Assembly (NCBI RefSeq): GCF_002865645.1
Contig: NW_020194691.1
Location: 434,001 to 498,000, forward strand
Source: Hyaloscypha bicolor E
Lineage: Eukaryota > Ascomycota > Leotiomycetes > Helotiales > Hyaloscyphaceae
DNA: 64,000 bases
Direction: 5' to 3'
Part shown: one piece after another, positions 49,704 to 63,837 of the stretch
Position numbering within the stretch: position 1 is the first letter of the stretch
Layout: every line of letters begins with the position of its first letter
Notes under the pieces: generated by a model
Seen by the model: the letters and a program-made list of their open reading frames with translations, nothing else
Database searches by the model: none
What the model was told of the DNA's origin: nothing
Program-made: the position numbers and the translations under genes

Positions 49704-49917
49704 TGTGACGGCGCTGGCTGGGGGCCAAAGGGGGGTGGCTGTCACATGACTGGTTTTACCGAGCTAGCCGGCGTTTCAGTGGTTTTAGCTAGTATTTCCC
49801 TCCTTTTATCCCCTCTCCTTCTCTCTCTCTCTCCTTCTTCTCTTTAGCTTAGTATTTTTAATACATGAGATTCTTGGATCTTTGAGCCCTGGCCATTGCC
49901 TTAATCCCGCCGTTATA
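49704..49917. mobile_element. Solo LTR (214 bp), TGTGACGGCG...CGCCGTTATA
   Basis: Its ten-base ends are inverted repeats apart from two C-to-T changes at the right end. GTATA flanks it on both sides (49,699-49,703 and 49,918-49,922). It has a CT-rich microsatellite (about 49,824-49,852) and shares 21 identical bases (49,769-49,789) with the nested LTR at 42,346-42,546. A MITE is an alternative, but the 5-bp target duplication and TG start favour an LTR. Confidence 0.85.
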
Positions 49918-49922
49918 GTATA

Positions 49923-52549
49923 TAAAAAAATACTCTTGCTTTATATATAATTAATATAGCTTATATTTATTTATATAGGCTATATTAATTAGCCAGTAAA
50001 ATAAGGGCTACTAATTCCTATAAATAGGCCTATAGATTTTATATACCTCTCTAAATTAATTTATAAGATCTATATCTTTTATATTCTAATTATAATTATT
50101 AATAAAGCAAGAAATCTTAAATTTCTTTATTAATAAGTTACTAAAAACGTCTCGTATAATTTATTTATAGATATTTTTATAGGGTATTTCTTTTCTTTTA
50201 TTTAAATCTAAAATAATACTATTATTCTATTAAACTAAATAAAATATATCCTAAATTACTAAAATAATAAATATATTTTATTTTAGCTTTTTTATAAATT
50301 AATTTTTAATTATTAATAAATTAGAAGAAAATAGCTTATATAAATAAATAATACCTATAATACTAAATTTATAAGCCTATAGCTCTAAAAATAAAAATAT
50401 AGAAATAAAGTAATTATTAAGATATATTATTAAATAATAATATAAGAGGAAAAGTACTAGGTTTTATATAAAAGAACTAGTATTTATAAGAATAGAATAA
50501 AGAATTATTCTTTATAATCTCTTTTTTCTAAAGCTCTAAACCCAATTATATATATATTTATAATTCGTAAATTTATAAATCTTATAATCTTTTTTAATTT
50601 GCTTTTTAGATATCTTATATATATATATAAATCTAAAATAATTAGTAAAATAGTAAAAGAAAAAGAAAAAGAAAAAGATTTACTAAAGTATTATATTATA
50701 AGTTTATTAATATTTACTTTAAAAAAAAGCTTAAATAAAGAAAATAAAAAGTAAATAATTTCTATTTTATTTATTATTTATAAAACATAATAATATTATT
50801 TAATTTATTATAAGAAAGAAACTATAATAAAATATAAAATATAACTTAATAATAAAATAATATAAATAATAAAATAGAAATAATATATAATATATAAAAG
50901 CTTAATTAATTAAATATAAAAAAGAAATTATTATTTAGAATTATAAAAAAACTAGCTTTTTTATATAATTTCTATAAATTATATATAAAAGACCCTAGCC
51001 TTTATTATATAACTGAAACCTTAAAACTATTAAAATGAAATAATTTAAATAAAATATAGCTTATTATATTATATTTAACTTTCTATTTATTTATACTTAT
51101 TTTCTAAATATTAAAAACTAATAGAAAATCTCTATTTAAAATTCGAAATAATAAAATAATTAAAAAAAATTTATATTAGTATTTCTGATTTCTTTTTAAT
51201 ATATTTAAAATATAATCTATTATTCTTAAATAATCTTATTTTATATTTCCGAATTTATTTAAATATAATTCAAATTAGTTTAATTATATTCTTATACTAA
51301 ATTTAATATAATTCTTTTTATTATTTAGTATTTACCTTTAATTATTAGTTAATTATAGCCTTTATAGCTAGATATTAAAATAGCTTATTATAGCGAATTA
51401 TATTATAAATTATACTAATATATTTTAAATAAATAGCTTTTTTAAATTTTGTATTATTTATAATATTCTTAAATTAGCTTTTAGTAAAAAAGAAAAGCTC
51501 TTAGTAAAAAGCTTTAATAACTTTATAAAATATTCTATTCTTATATATTTTATTCTAAATAGTAACTAGGTTTATTAGAATTATAATAAAAGGCTTTTTA
51601 AATAATAAATTATTATTAAACTATTCTTTAATTACTATTTTATTCGAGAATTATTATTTAATTATAATTTCAGATTTATAAATTATCTAACTAAAAGCAT
51701 TTATTTATTTAATTAAATAAATTATACTTAAATACTTTTCTTTTATTTTTTTATTAAATACTTACTTAATTTCTTTATATTTTTAAGTCAAAATTATTAT
51801 AAATAAAAAAATAATTAATACCTTTAAAAATTTTTTTATTAAAGAAAATATAATTAATATTTCGATTTTTCTTACTAAGAAAAAACTCGCTATTTAAAAT
51901 ATTAATAATAGCTAAATTATTAATATTACTTTTATATTAATAATAATTAATATTTTTAGAAATATAATATTAGACTAGCTAAAAATAAATAATTAAATAA
52001 ATAGAATACTTAACTAATATTTTATAAAATTCAAGTTATATTAAGGAATTTATTATTAAGAATTAAAAAACCAAAATAAAATAACTATTATTTAAATTTC
52101 TATATTTTAATATATTATTTTTTTATTAAAAGCTTTTAAATATTATATTTCTTAATTTATTTTAAATAATTTTTTCTATAAATATAGCTATTTATACTTA
52201 AATTAAAAATACTAGATTTAGAAATAAAAGTTATAAATTCGAGTAAAATTAATTAAAAACCCGATATTTATATCTATAATTTATAATCTTTTTATTTTTT
52301 TTAAAAAGAAATCTCGTATTTTTTTATTTTTAGTAATTTTATAAATCTTAATAATTATTTTTAAAATCTTTATAAGCTTAATATTAATTATATAATACTT
52401 ATATTTATAAATAAATTCTAAAATACTATTATATAATTTCTTAAAAATATAATTATTTTAATAATTAAAAATTAGCTTTTATTTAACTAGTATTTTATAA
52501 ATATAATATTTAGGTATTTTATAAATATTATTAGTTTTTTAATTTTTAT
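49923..52549. other. RIP-degraded AT-rich block
   Basis: Start of the second AT block. Almost no CpA/TpG and stops in all frames. Includes GAAAAAGAAAAAGAAAAAGA at about 50,658. Unidentified old elements. Confidence 0.65.
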
Positions 52550-52853
52550 TTTTAGTATTAGTTTACTAGTAATATATAATACTATTATATAAATATAAAA
52601 GTATTATTTATATAAAATTAGTAAAGTTATTCTTTAGAAATAGAAATTATAATATTATAATATTAATATATAATTCCTAAATCTACTAAGCCTAAAGAAA
52701 TCTAGTTTACTAGTTAAGTTACTAATAGAATATAAAGTTATATAACTATATCTTATATTTTATATTTTATTACTTATATTTCATTACTTATATCCCGTAT
52801 CCCATATCCCGTAACTATATACGTAACTCCCAAAAAAAATAGCTATACTAATA
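52550..52853 (-). repeat. 3' LTR of copia copy A
   Basis: Direct repeat of 58,677-58,992; shares AGTATTAGTTTACTAGTAAT at the left and ATAGCTATACTAATA at the right. Differences are mainly transitions. Confidence 0.88.
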
Positions 52854-55800
52854 CTAGAAACTTTCTAAAAACGCGAAAAACAGAAAATAGTACTTTTCTC
52901 TAATTATATATAAGTTCTCTAATCCGGCCTAGTACTAGATTTCTCAAATACTTTATATATCTATATTATTTTTAAGGTTTTAGTTATATACTAAAAATTA
53001 TAGCCTTTTATATATAACCTCTCCTTTTATAAATCTATATTCCCTAATCCGGCCTAGTACTAGATATTTAAATACTAGATATCTAGATACCGGATACTAA
53101 GATACTAGATATTAAGGGAATCTTTATATATATTCTTCTATTTATATATTTATTTCTTACTTTATTTATATTTGATTTATTTCTCTATATCTAACTATAT
53201 AATATTTATATTAATAAGGTACTTAAAGGTATTTAATAGCTTTAATTTCGTTATAAAGTTAGTAGAATTCGATTCTCTCTTAATTTACTTAACTTTTATA
53301 ATCTCTTATTATTTATATATCTAGTAAAAGTATATTATATTAATTATTAGATATTTCTCTCAAGTAGTACCTAATTTAATAAGGTATTTATATAATAACT
53401 TTGAATTTATATAGATAACTAGTAATAGTTCTATTTCTAGTATTCTATTAATTATAGATTTAACTAAAATACTTATATTAAAACTATAAGCTATATTATA
53501 AAGTTCTAAAGCTAGAATACTTCTAATAATTCTCTTATATTTAATAAAAAACTAGTAAATAATATTAGTATATCTAATTCTATTTACTAGAACTAGAATA
53601 TATCCGATTTAGGAAAAAAGATTTCTATTATTTATAAATAAAGTATTTATAAAAATAATTAAATATAAGAACTTCTTTGCTAGCTTTATAAATCTTAGTT
53701 CTCTAGTAATATTCTTAATTTATTATTAAATACATTTATTAAATACCTTTATATTAGTTTCCGAGAATTTAATAGCTTAAGTAATAATTAATAAGTTATA
53801 TAAAGCTTCTAGTTAATAGACTAATATAATATATACTTCTCTAGTATATTAGGTAATATATTAGTCCTTAATAAAAAGATTTTAATAAATAGTATTTCTA
53901 TTACTTATAATAGTAGTATTTTTTATAGAAATAATTTAGAGATTTTTATATTAATATTTTTATATAAGAATAATTCTAGTAATATTTATATAAATAATAC
54001 CTTTATTAAACTTGAGATTATAATTAAAAGTAAGAAATTCATACTTTTTAGCTAAAAACTTAGTCTTATAAAGCTTTAGTTACTTTGCTTTTATAAAATT
54101 ATTAGTTCTAATAAATAAGGTATTATTAGTTTAAAGGCTAATAATTTCAAAGAATTACTTATTATAAAGAAAGTAAGAATTATAAATTAACTATTTTATA
54201 AAAAGCTTATTAATATAATAGGAATAATAAGTCTTAAACTAGTAATTCCTAGTTTCCAGTATACTATATAGTAGTTTTATAACTTTTAGAACAGAATTAT
54301 TCTTTAGATTTAGCTTTCTAGTAAGCTTATAAAATAGATTAATATAGAAATTATAATTAAGTAAAGTTATTAATTAGATATAAGCTTATAAGATATTATA
54401 TAAATATAATTCCGTAATATTTATTATTATAGTAATAATACTAAGAATAATTCTCTAGCTAATATATTAAATAATAAGTAATTATATTAATATTATATAT
54501 TTCTTATTATTATTATAAGCTTAAATAACTAATCTTAATTTCTTAAGCTTTTTCTTTATACCCTTATTCTTAATCTTATTAATAAACCGGAAGTTAAAAA
54601 TATATACCTTTTTTAGTATTTAAGATCTAGAAATAACCTTAAATATACCCTTTTCTAGAAAGCTAGTAATTTTAATTTAATAGAAATTCTTATATAGTTT
54701 ATTATTTTATAGGAATACTATAATATCCGGGGTTTTATAAAGGCATTCTCTATTATATTTTAGCGAAATAGTAGAAGAAATTATACCTGTATTATCTTTA
54801 GTCTTACTATTAGGTTTAGAAATAGATTTAGATTCGGGACTATTAGTAATAACCTTAATATTCCCTATATAAAAGGGCTTTATAGAGATTAAATAAAAAG
54901 CAGTATTACTATATAATAAAGCTAGTATATAGTTCTCCCTATTAATAACTACTAGCTTATATAGTCTATTCTAATTACTAGATTAACTAGTATTTTCTTT
55001 ATACTAAATAAGAATATTTGAATTTAGAAATAGTTTATAAATATTAATAATACTAGAACTATTTCGGGTATTTAAAGTATTTATAATTTAATATCTAGCT
55101 TAAAGCTTCTGAATTTCTATTATTACTTTTTTAAGTACTACTAATTACTATAATATAATAAATAATAAAGTATTATATTCGGTTATTTAAAATAAAGTAC
55201 TATAAACTAAAAAAGTTAAAATAATACTATTAGGTCTTATAGAGTTATTAATAGCCTTAAAAGCTATTTGAAATATAGTATCCTTATTAATTTTATTAAC
55301 TTTAGCTATAATAATAAAGTAGATATATTAGATTAGGCTATAGTAGTATTTTATAATTCTAACGGAATTATAAGCTTCTATAGAAATAATCTTAACCTTA
55401 GTTCTTATAGTATTTATAAGCTAAATAAACTTCTTACTAATAAACTACTTTCCGGTATTTACTATAATCTAATCAAAAAAGCCTAAATAGTTATTAATCT
55501 AGTATTATTTAAATATATTTCAGATATATATTATACTAATATTCTAGAGCTATTAGCCGGCTTAATATTAAGTACTTTTATTAATAATATAAAGTATAGG
55601 CTTACCGGAAATATAGAAAATATTAATAATAATAGAATAGTTAAAGTTAATATTATTTCTTAGGTTAAATTTAAATTATTCGGATAATTAACTATATTTC
55701 TGGTATTATTTATAATACTTTATAAGATATTTAAGGGCTTCTATATTAATATTATAGCCTGCTTATTCTAATATATTTTAGAGTTTACTAATAAATAAAT

Positions 55801-58676
55801 AACTAAAATAATAATATAGATATTATAATTTAACCTTTATAAGAAAATAGGAGTTATAAGTAAAGAATTCGGAAATAAAGCCTTATAATATAGTATTCTA
55901 AAGCAGGAAAGAGTATCCGAAACATTATACTATAGATATATATTTTCTAGTAAAAGTAATAAAATAATTAGTAAAATTATTAAAGTAAATCTCTAGCTTA
56001 TCTATATTAGCTAAACTAAATAAAAATAAAGTCTTTAAAAATATAATATAGAATTATACTTACCTAATTAGTATATTTACTATTATAGATCTAATAGAAA
56101 ATATAAATCTAATACTAAACTAGATATTAACTTAATCTTTAGTAGTTTTATTAAGTTTAATACTATTATTAGTTTATTAGAGAGCTTGGAATTAGTTGGA
56201 ACTAGTAGTTAAATATCTAAAGGCTCTAGTATTAATTATAACTTTATAAAAGTAGTAAATATTATATCTTAATATACTATTAATTATAAAAGTCTAAACG
56301 TCTTCTATTAAGGGTTTAATAGACTCTAAGGTATAGTTTTTACTTATTATCTAGTATATAAGAAAGAGAGAAATAAGGTTATTTATAAGGATATTAGCTA
56401 TAGTTATTAGTAAAGCAAAAGCGGCAGGAGCGGCTAAAAAGCTCTTAACTAAAATAAAATAGAAATCTGGATAATATTTCTTTTCTTTATTTGTTTCTAC
56501 TAATAAAGCCTTAAAAGTATTATTTACTAATTTATTCTTACTATCCTTATTATTCTCTTTATTTTTAGCTTTAGTAATATACTATATATAAGTACTACTA
56601 AAGCATTTATTAAAATTACAGGTATTTCGGGATCTAAACTAATAGATATTTCTATTCCTAAATTAAGCCTTTTTAGCCTCTTATTTTTCCGGTATATACT
56701 TCTATAAATAGTATTTGAGTTTCTTATATATAAAATATAACTTCGGGATATAATTATTATAATTATAGGACTTGAAGTAATTATTACAAGTTCCGAAATT
56801 ATAGCTAGGTCCGTATTAATAATTTCCGAAAGAATAATAATTTAAAAGATTCTAAGAATAATATTATTAATTAGTAAAAAAGATTTCGAGATTAGTTTAT
56901 TATTTGCTTTTATATATAGTAATAGATAACTAAAGCTTATTAATAAGCTAGCCGAGATTCGTAAAAGGATCTGAGATTATATATCTATATATTCGGAAGC
57001 CTTAGTAAGAGATAATAATCTTATTATAGAGGAATTTGGTATTTTATAAATTAGGTATAAGATTATACTATAATTAATATAGTTTATTAATTAGTAATTA
57101 AATAGTTTCAAATATTATCTTTTCCGGAAATTTAGCTATTATAGAAGCTAATATAATAATATTCTATTTATCTAAATTTCGATATTTAAATTTAGGGCCT
57201 TTAAAAAAGTTATAGATATTAATATAAGCCTCTTTATATATATATTAAGAGAGCTAGTTACTATAGAAGTAGTCTTAAGCTAGTTTCTTTAATATAATAG
57301 GAAAAGCTCGTATTAGTGCTTCTTATAGAAGCTTTATATATTAGTAGATATTAAGGAAAATAGTAAGTTTATAATTAAAATTACTATTAGATCTATTATA
57401 CTTTTACTTTTTAGTATAAATCTTAGTAACTTCTCTAATAAGTCTTATAATTAAAGGAAATTAGGAATTATTCGAATATAGTTATAGTAGTAATAATAAT
57501 AGAAATATACTATTTATTTCTGGAGCTTCTATACTAATATATAAATCTAGTAGAAATATAAGATATAATATAGTAAAGAAAATAATAGAAAAGATAATAA
57601 TAATATAGAAATATTAAAAATAATAAATTCTAGATATTTATTCTTTATAAGAATAATAAAGTCTAGTCTAACTACTAATATATCCTTATTTAATTATATA
57701 TACTATTTATTCTTCTTTATAATAGTATATAGGGTATTTATAATAGTATTAGTACTATTATTCTATTATATAAATATACTACTATATTAAAGAGTCTTAT
57801 ATAGATATAATATCTCCGGGAATTCGAATTTATTAAAGTTCCTTTAATAGATAAAGTCTTTAAAGTTATATCTAAATAGCTTCTAAAGGTTATTATTAAC
57901 TATTTTATAAAGAATATATTAAAATAGCTTAGTATCTAAGAACTCAGTTATCTTATTTGCCTTAATAAAGTTTAGGTTAATTCTATATCTCTACTTTTTT
58001 ACTAATTCCTTAAAATTATTATTATTTATAAAATAATTAGATTAGATAAATCTAATAAAGGAATTATCTATTATAGTATATTTTACTATTATATATTCTA
58101 TAGGCTTATATCTAGTTCGAGATATAGTAGTTTATAAGAAGAGTAGGTTTATAAAAAAAAGAGTAATTTATAAAATAAATAGTTTATAATAGGTATTATA
58201 TTTAAGATAAAAATTTTATTTATAGTAAGAAATTTAGGAAATAAAATTTAAGAAGTAAAATATCGAGATTCCGGAAAAACTTAATAATTCTAAAGTTTAA
58301 AAGCCCTAGAGGTTTAAAAGAAAATAGTTTTTAAGAGAGTTTTATAGAAATTAAATAGAAATGAAATAAGATAATTAAATAGCTAACTGTTTTAGTACTT
58401 AGTAAGATTAAGTACCTTTCTTACTTATATAACCAAATTATAGATAATAGAACTAATAAATATTTCCTTCTTTAATATAGTATAATTGGACCTTAATAAG
58501 ATTAAATATCTTTCCTATTTATATAACCGAATTATAGGTAATAGAATTAATAATTGTTTTTTCTTTAACTAGAATAATAACTTTACCTCTAAATAACCGA
58601 ATCTTAAATAAGTATAGCTTAATTCTTTCTAATCTATATATATAAATAAACCTTATTCTAATCTAAATATAAACTA

Positions 58677-58992
58677 ATTAGTATTAGTTTACTAGTAATA
58701 TATAGTACTATTATATAGATATAAAAGTACTATTTATATAAGATTAGTAAAGTTATTATTTAGAAATAAGAATTATAATATTATAATATTAATATATAAT
58801 TCCTAAATCTATTAAGCCTAAAGGAATCTAGTTTACTAGTTAAGTTACTAATAGAATATAAGATTATATAACTATATCCCGTATTCTATATTCTATTACC
58901 TATATTTTATTACTTATATTCTATTACCTATATTCCGTATTTCGTATCCCGTAATTATATATATAACTTCTAAAGAAATAGCTATACTAATA
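58677..58992 (-). repeat. 5' LTR of copia copy A
   Basis: Direct repeat of 52,550-52,853 and inverted repeat of 59,093-59,394. A TATTACCTATATTCC-like word is locally repeated a few times, making it slightly longer than the other LTRs. Confidence 0.88.
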
Positions 58993-59092
58993 ATAGTAGT
59001 TTAAATATAAAATTAATAAAATACTAGAAAATAAATTTAAAAAAAGTAATAAAAAAAATTAATTTAAAAAAATTCCGAAAAATATATCTAAA
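58993..59092. other. 100-bp spacer between two inverted copia elements
   Basis: AT-rich and A-run rich, with no similarity to the LTRs. It would be the loop of a giant inverted repeat formed by the two elements. Confidence 0.8.
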
Positions 59093-59394
59093 TATTAGTA
59101 TAGCTATTTTTTTGAGAGTTATATATATAGTTATAAGATATAGGATACGAGATATAAGTAATAGAATATAGATAATAGAATATAAAATATAAGATATAAT
59201 TATATAATCTTATATTCTATTAGTAACTTAACTAGTAAACTAGATCTCTTTAGGCTTAGTAAATTTAGGAATTATATATTAATACTATAATACTATAATT
59301 TCTATTTCTAAAAAATAACTTTACTAATTTTATATAAATAATACTTTTATATTTATATAATAGTATTATATATTACTAATAAACTAATACTAAT
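59093..59394 (+). repeat. 5' LTR of copia copy B
   Basis: Begins TATTAGTATAGCTATTT (RIPed TG start) and ends AATACTAAT. It is the inverted counterpart of 58,677-58,992. Confidence 0.88.
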
Positions 59395-62300
59395 TAGTTT
59401 ATATATATAGATTAGATAATAAAAAGAATTAAGCTATATTTATTTAAAATTTAATTTCTTAGAAATAAAACTATTATTTTATATTAAAGAAAAAATAACT
59501 ATTAATTACTTTTATTTATAATTCGGTTTTATAAAAAAAGAAAAATACTTAATTTTACTAAGGCCCGACTAAGCTATATTAAAAAAGGGAAATAATAATT
59601 ACCTTTATCTATAATTCGGTTTTATAAAGAAAAAAGATACTAATTCTTACTAATTACTAAATAATTAATTATTTAACTATTTAATTATCCTATAAAACTA
59701 CCTTTTTTATAAAAAATTACTTTCTTTATAATTATCTAAATATCTGGAACTCTTAAGCTTTAAAACTATTAAGTTCTCCCGAAATCTCGATATTTTACTT
59801 CTTGAATTTTATTTCCTAAATTTCTTATTATAAGCGAAATTTTATCTCAAATATAATAATTCCTATTTATTTATTTTATAAACTACTTTCCTTTTTATAA
59901 ATCTATTCTCTTTATAAATTACTATATCTTAAACTAAATATAAGCCTACGGAATATATAATAGTAAAACTTATTATAATAAATAATTCTTTTATTAGATT
60001 TATCTAATTTAATTATTTTATATTTATAAAAACTAATAATTTTAAGGAAATAATAATAAAATAGAAATATGAAATTAATCTAGATATTACTATAATATAT
60101 AAGATATTTGAGTTCTTAAATACTAAGCTATTTTAATATATTCTTTATAAAATAGTTAATAATAACCTTTAGGAGCTATTTAGATATAACTTTAAGAATT
60201 TTACTTATTAAGAAAACTTTAATAAGCTTGAATTCCCGGAGATATTATACCTATATAAGGTTCTTTAATATAGTAATATATATATATAATAAAATATTAA
60301 TATTCTTATTATTATAATTATTCTATTTTCTATTATTAAAAAAGATATATAATATATCTAAATAAATAAAAATCTAATAGCGGCTAGACTAGACCTTATT
60401 AAGGAACTAATTTTATTAGGCTTTATTATTCTTACTAAGAATAAGTATCTAGAATCTATTATCTTTAATATTTCTATATTATTATTATTTTCTTTATTAC
60501 TATATCCTATATTTCTATTAGATTTATATACTAGTATAGAAGCTCTAGAAGCAAATAGTATACTTCTATTAGCTCTATTACTTTTAATTATAAGACTTAT
60601 TAGAGAAATTACTAAGATTTATATTAAAAAATAAAAGTATAATAAATCTAATAATAATTTTAATTATAAACTTATTATTTTATCTAATATTTACTAATAT
60701 ATAAAGCTTTTATAAAAGGTACTAATACGAGCTTTTCTTATTATACTAAAGGAACTAGCTTAAAACTACTTCTATAGTAACTAGCTCTTTTAATATATAT
60801 ATAAAAAGACTTATATTAATATTTATAGCTTTTTTAAAGGCCCTAAATTCAAATATTAAAATTTAGATAAGCGGAATACTACTATATTAGCTTTTATAAT
60901 AGCTAAATTTCCGGAAAAGATAATATTTGAGACTATTTAATTACTAATTAATAAACTATATTAATTATAATATAGTTTTATATCTAATTTATAAAATACT
61001 AAATTCCTCTATAATAAAATTATTATTTCTTACTAAGGCTTCCGGATATATAAATATATAATTTCAGATTTTCCTGCAAGTTTCGGCTAGTTTATTAATA
61101 AGCTTTAGTTATTTATTACTATATATAAGAATAAATAATAAGCTAATTCTGAAACTTTTTTTACTAATTAATAATATTACTTTTAAAACTCTCTAAGCTA
61201 TTATTTTTCCGGAAATTATTAATATAAACCTAGCTATAATTTTGAAACCCGAAATAATTACTTTAAGTTCTATAATTATAATAATTATATTCCGAAGTTA
61301 TATTTTATATATAAGAAACCCGAATACTACTTATAAAAACATATACTAGAAAAATAAGAAACTAAAAAGGCTCGATTTAGAAATAGAAATATCTATTAGT
61401 TTAGATCTCGAAATACTTATAACTTTAATAAATGCTTTAGTAATATTTATATATAGTATATTACTAAAGCCAAAAGTAAAGAAAATAATAAGAATAATAA
61501 AAACAAACTAGTAAATAATACTTTTAAGGCCTTATTAGTAAAAATAAATAAAAAAGAAAAATATTATCTAGATTTATATTTTATTTTAGTTAAAAGCTTT
61601 TTAGTTACTTTTACTACTTCTACTTTACTAATAATTATAGCTAATACTCTTATAAATAACCTTATTTCCCTTTCTCTTATATATTAAATAATAGGTAAAA
61701 ACTATACTTTAAAGCTTATTAAATCCTTAATAGAAAACGGCTAGACTTTTATAATTAATAATATATTAAAATATAACATTTATTACTTTTATAAAGTTAT
61801 AATTAATACTAGAGCCTCTAAATATTTAATTACTAGTCCTAACTAATTTCAAGCTCTCTAGTAAACTAATAATAATATTAAACTTAATAAAATTACTAAA
61901 AGTTAAGTTAATATCTAGTTTAGTATTAGATTTATATTTTTTATTAGATCTATAATAATAAGTATACTAATTAGATAAATATAATTCTATATTATATTTT
62001 TAAAGACTTTATTTTTACTTAGCTTAGCTAATATAAATAAGCTAGGAATCTATTTTAATAATCTTACTAATTATTTTATTACTTTTACTAGAAAATATAT
62101 ATTTATAATATAATATTTTAGATACTTTTTCTTATTTTAAAATATTATATTATAAGGCTTTATTTCCGAATTTTTTTATTTATAATTCCTACTTTTTTAT
62201 AAAGATTAAATTATAATATTTATATTATTATTTTAGTTATTTATTTATTAGTAAGCTCCGAAATATACTAGAATAAGTAGGCTATAATATTAATATAAAA

Positions 62301-63299
62301 GCCCTTAAGTATCTTATAAAATACTATAAATAATATCAGAAATATAGTTAATTATCCAAATAATTTAAATTTAACCTAAGAAATAATATTAACTTTAACT
62401 ATTCTATTATTATTAATATTTTCTATATTTCCGGTAAGCCTATACTTTATATTATTAATAAAAGTACTTAATATTAAGCCGGCTAATAGCTCTAGAATAT
62501 TAGTATAATATATATCTGAAATATATTTAAATAATACTAGATTAATAACTATTTAGGCTTTTTTGATTAGATTATAGTAAATACCGGAAAGTAGTTTATT
62601 AGTAAGAAGTTTATTTAGCTTATAAATACTATAAGAACTAAGGTTAAGATTATTTCTATAGAAGCTTATAATTCCGTTAGAATTATAAAATACTACTATA
62701 GCCTAATCTAATATATCTACTTTATTATTATAGCTAAAGTTAATAAAATTAATAAGGATACTATATTTCAAATAGCTTTTAAGGCTATTAATAACTCTAT
62801 AAGACCTAATAGTATTATTTTAACTTTTTTAGTTTATAGTACTTTATTTTAAATAACCGAATATAATACTTTATTATTTATTATATTATAGTAATTAGTA
62901 GTACTTAAAAAAGTAATAATAGAAATTCAGAAGCTTTAAGCTAGATATTAAATTATAAATACTTTAAATACCCGAAATAGTTCTAGTATTATTAATATTT
63001 ATAAACTATTTCTAAATTCAAATATTCTTATTTAGTATAAAGAAAATACTAGTTAATCTAGTAATTAGAATAGACTATATAAGCTAGTAGTTTATTAATA
63101 GGGAGAAATATATACTAGCTTTATTATATAGTAATACTGCTTTTTATTTAATCTCTATAAGCCCTTTTTATAGGGAATATTAAGGTTAATTACTAATAGG
63201 TCCCGAATCTAATCTTATTTCCTAAACTATAGTAAGACCTAAAGATAATACAGGTATACATTTCTTGCTACTATTTCGCTAAAGAATATAATAGAGAAT

Positions 63300-63837
63300 G
63301 GACAGGCGGTCCGTTATAAAAATCACCCCCGCCCGCCCCCGCCCCCAAAAAAAAAAAAAAAAAAAAAAAAACTCTAATATTAATTTATTCTTTAAATATG
63401 AAAAATCGTTCTTAAATCAGAATATCTCGAAATCAATGAAAACGAAAAAATATTTTAATAATCAAGATTATTTATTCCATAATAATCAATTTCCGATTAT
63501 TAAAGTTTCTTAATGAATAATATTTCTTTCATTCTTAATATTTAATTGATAAGAATATTTTGTCGAATAATTGATAATTATCCTGTATTATTCCAGGAAT
63601 TTGATCATTAAGGATCCAACAGGCCATATGATATACATACAAAAATATTGAAATCTTGTCTTAATAAGAAAATCTAAATGAACAGATAATTTCGAATATC
63701 TTATCCTAATTATATCGTTTATAATTAATTCATTTCAATAATATATCTATATTCGATAAATTCTATAATATATTTATATCTAAGGCCATTCATACAACTC
63801 GACCACTGACATATCATTATTATATGATTCTTATAAG
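63300..63837. other. Unlike DNA with C-runs and poly(A) replacing part of copia copy B
   Basis: After GAGAATG at 63,299 the sequence degenerates: a vague match to the element (TTATAAAAATCACCCCCG against TTATAAAACCCCGG) passes into runs of C and 24 A's (63,347-63,370). About 460 bp of AT-rich DNA with many CpA/TpG words follows. The neighbouring 63,181-63,299 shows several one-base insertions relative to copy A. This pattern is typical of an uncorrected or chimeric read. The 71-codon frame at 63,298 spans the homopolymer and is not a gene. Confidence 0.7.

Larger units (their letters stand above)
52550..58992 (-). mobile_element. RIP-inactivated Ty1/copia element, copy A (complete, both LTRs)
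   Basis: LTRs of about 300 bp lie at 52,550-52,853 (3') and about 58,677-58,992 (5'), ending in CTATACTAATA. Full length is about 6.4 kb. On the minus strand near 56,690-56,810 the gag zinc-knuckle region reads NYFKSYNYNNYIPKLYFIYK, where Tyr stands for the family's Cys (TGT/TGC to TAT/TAC). It is followed by PEK*EAKK, matching the fungal copia block C-W-S-x-K/N-H-x-x-E-E-R. The pol region lies to the left (53.0-56.3 kb). All frames are destroyed. No target duplication was found, so one end may be rearranged. Confidence 0.85.

Noticed and set aside
63298..63513. 71-codon frame with a Pro/Arg then poly-Lys stretch
   Set aside because: It runs through C and A homopolymers at a suspect assembly junction; the poly-Lys is just the poly(A) run.
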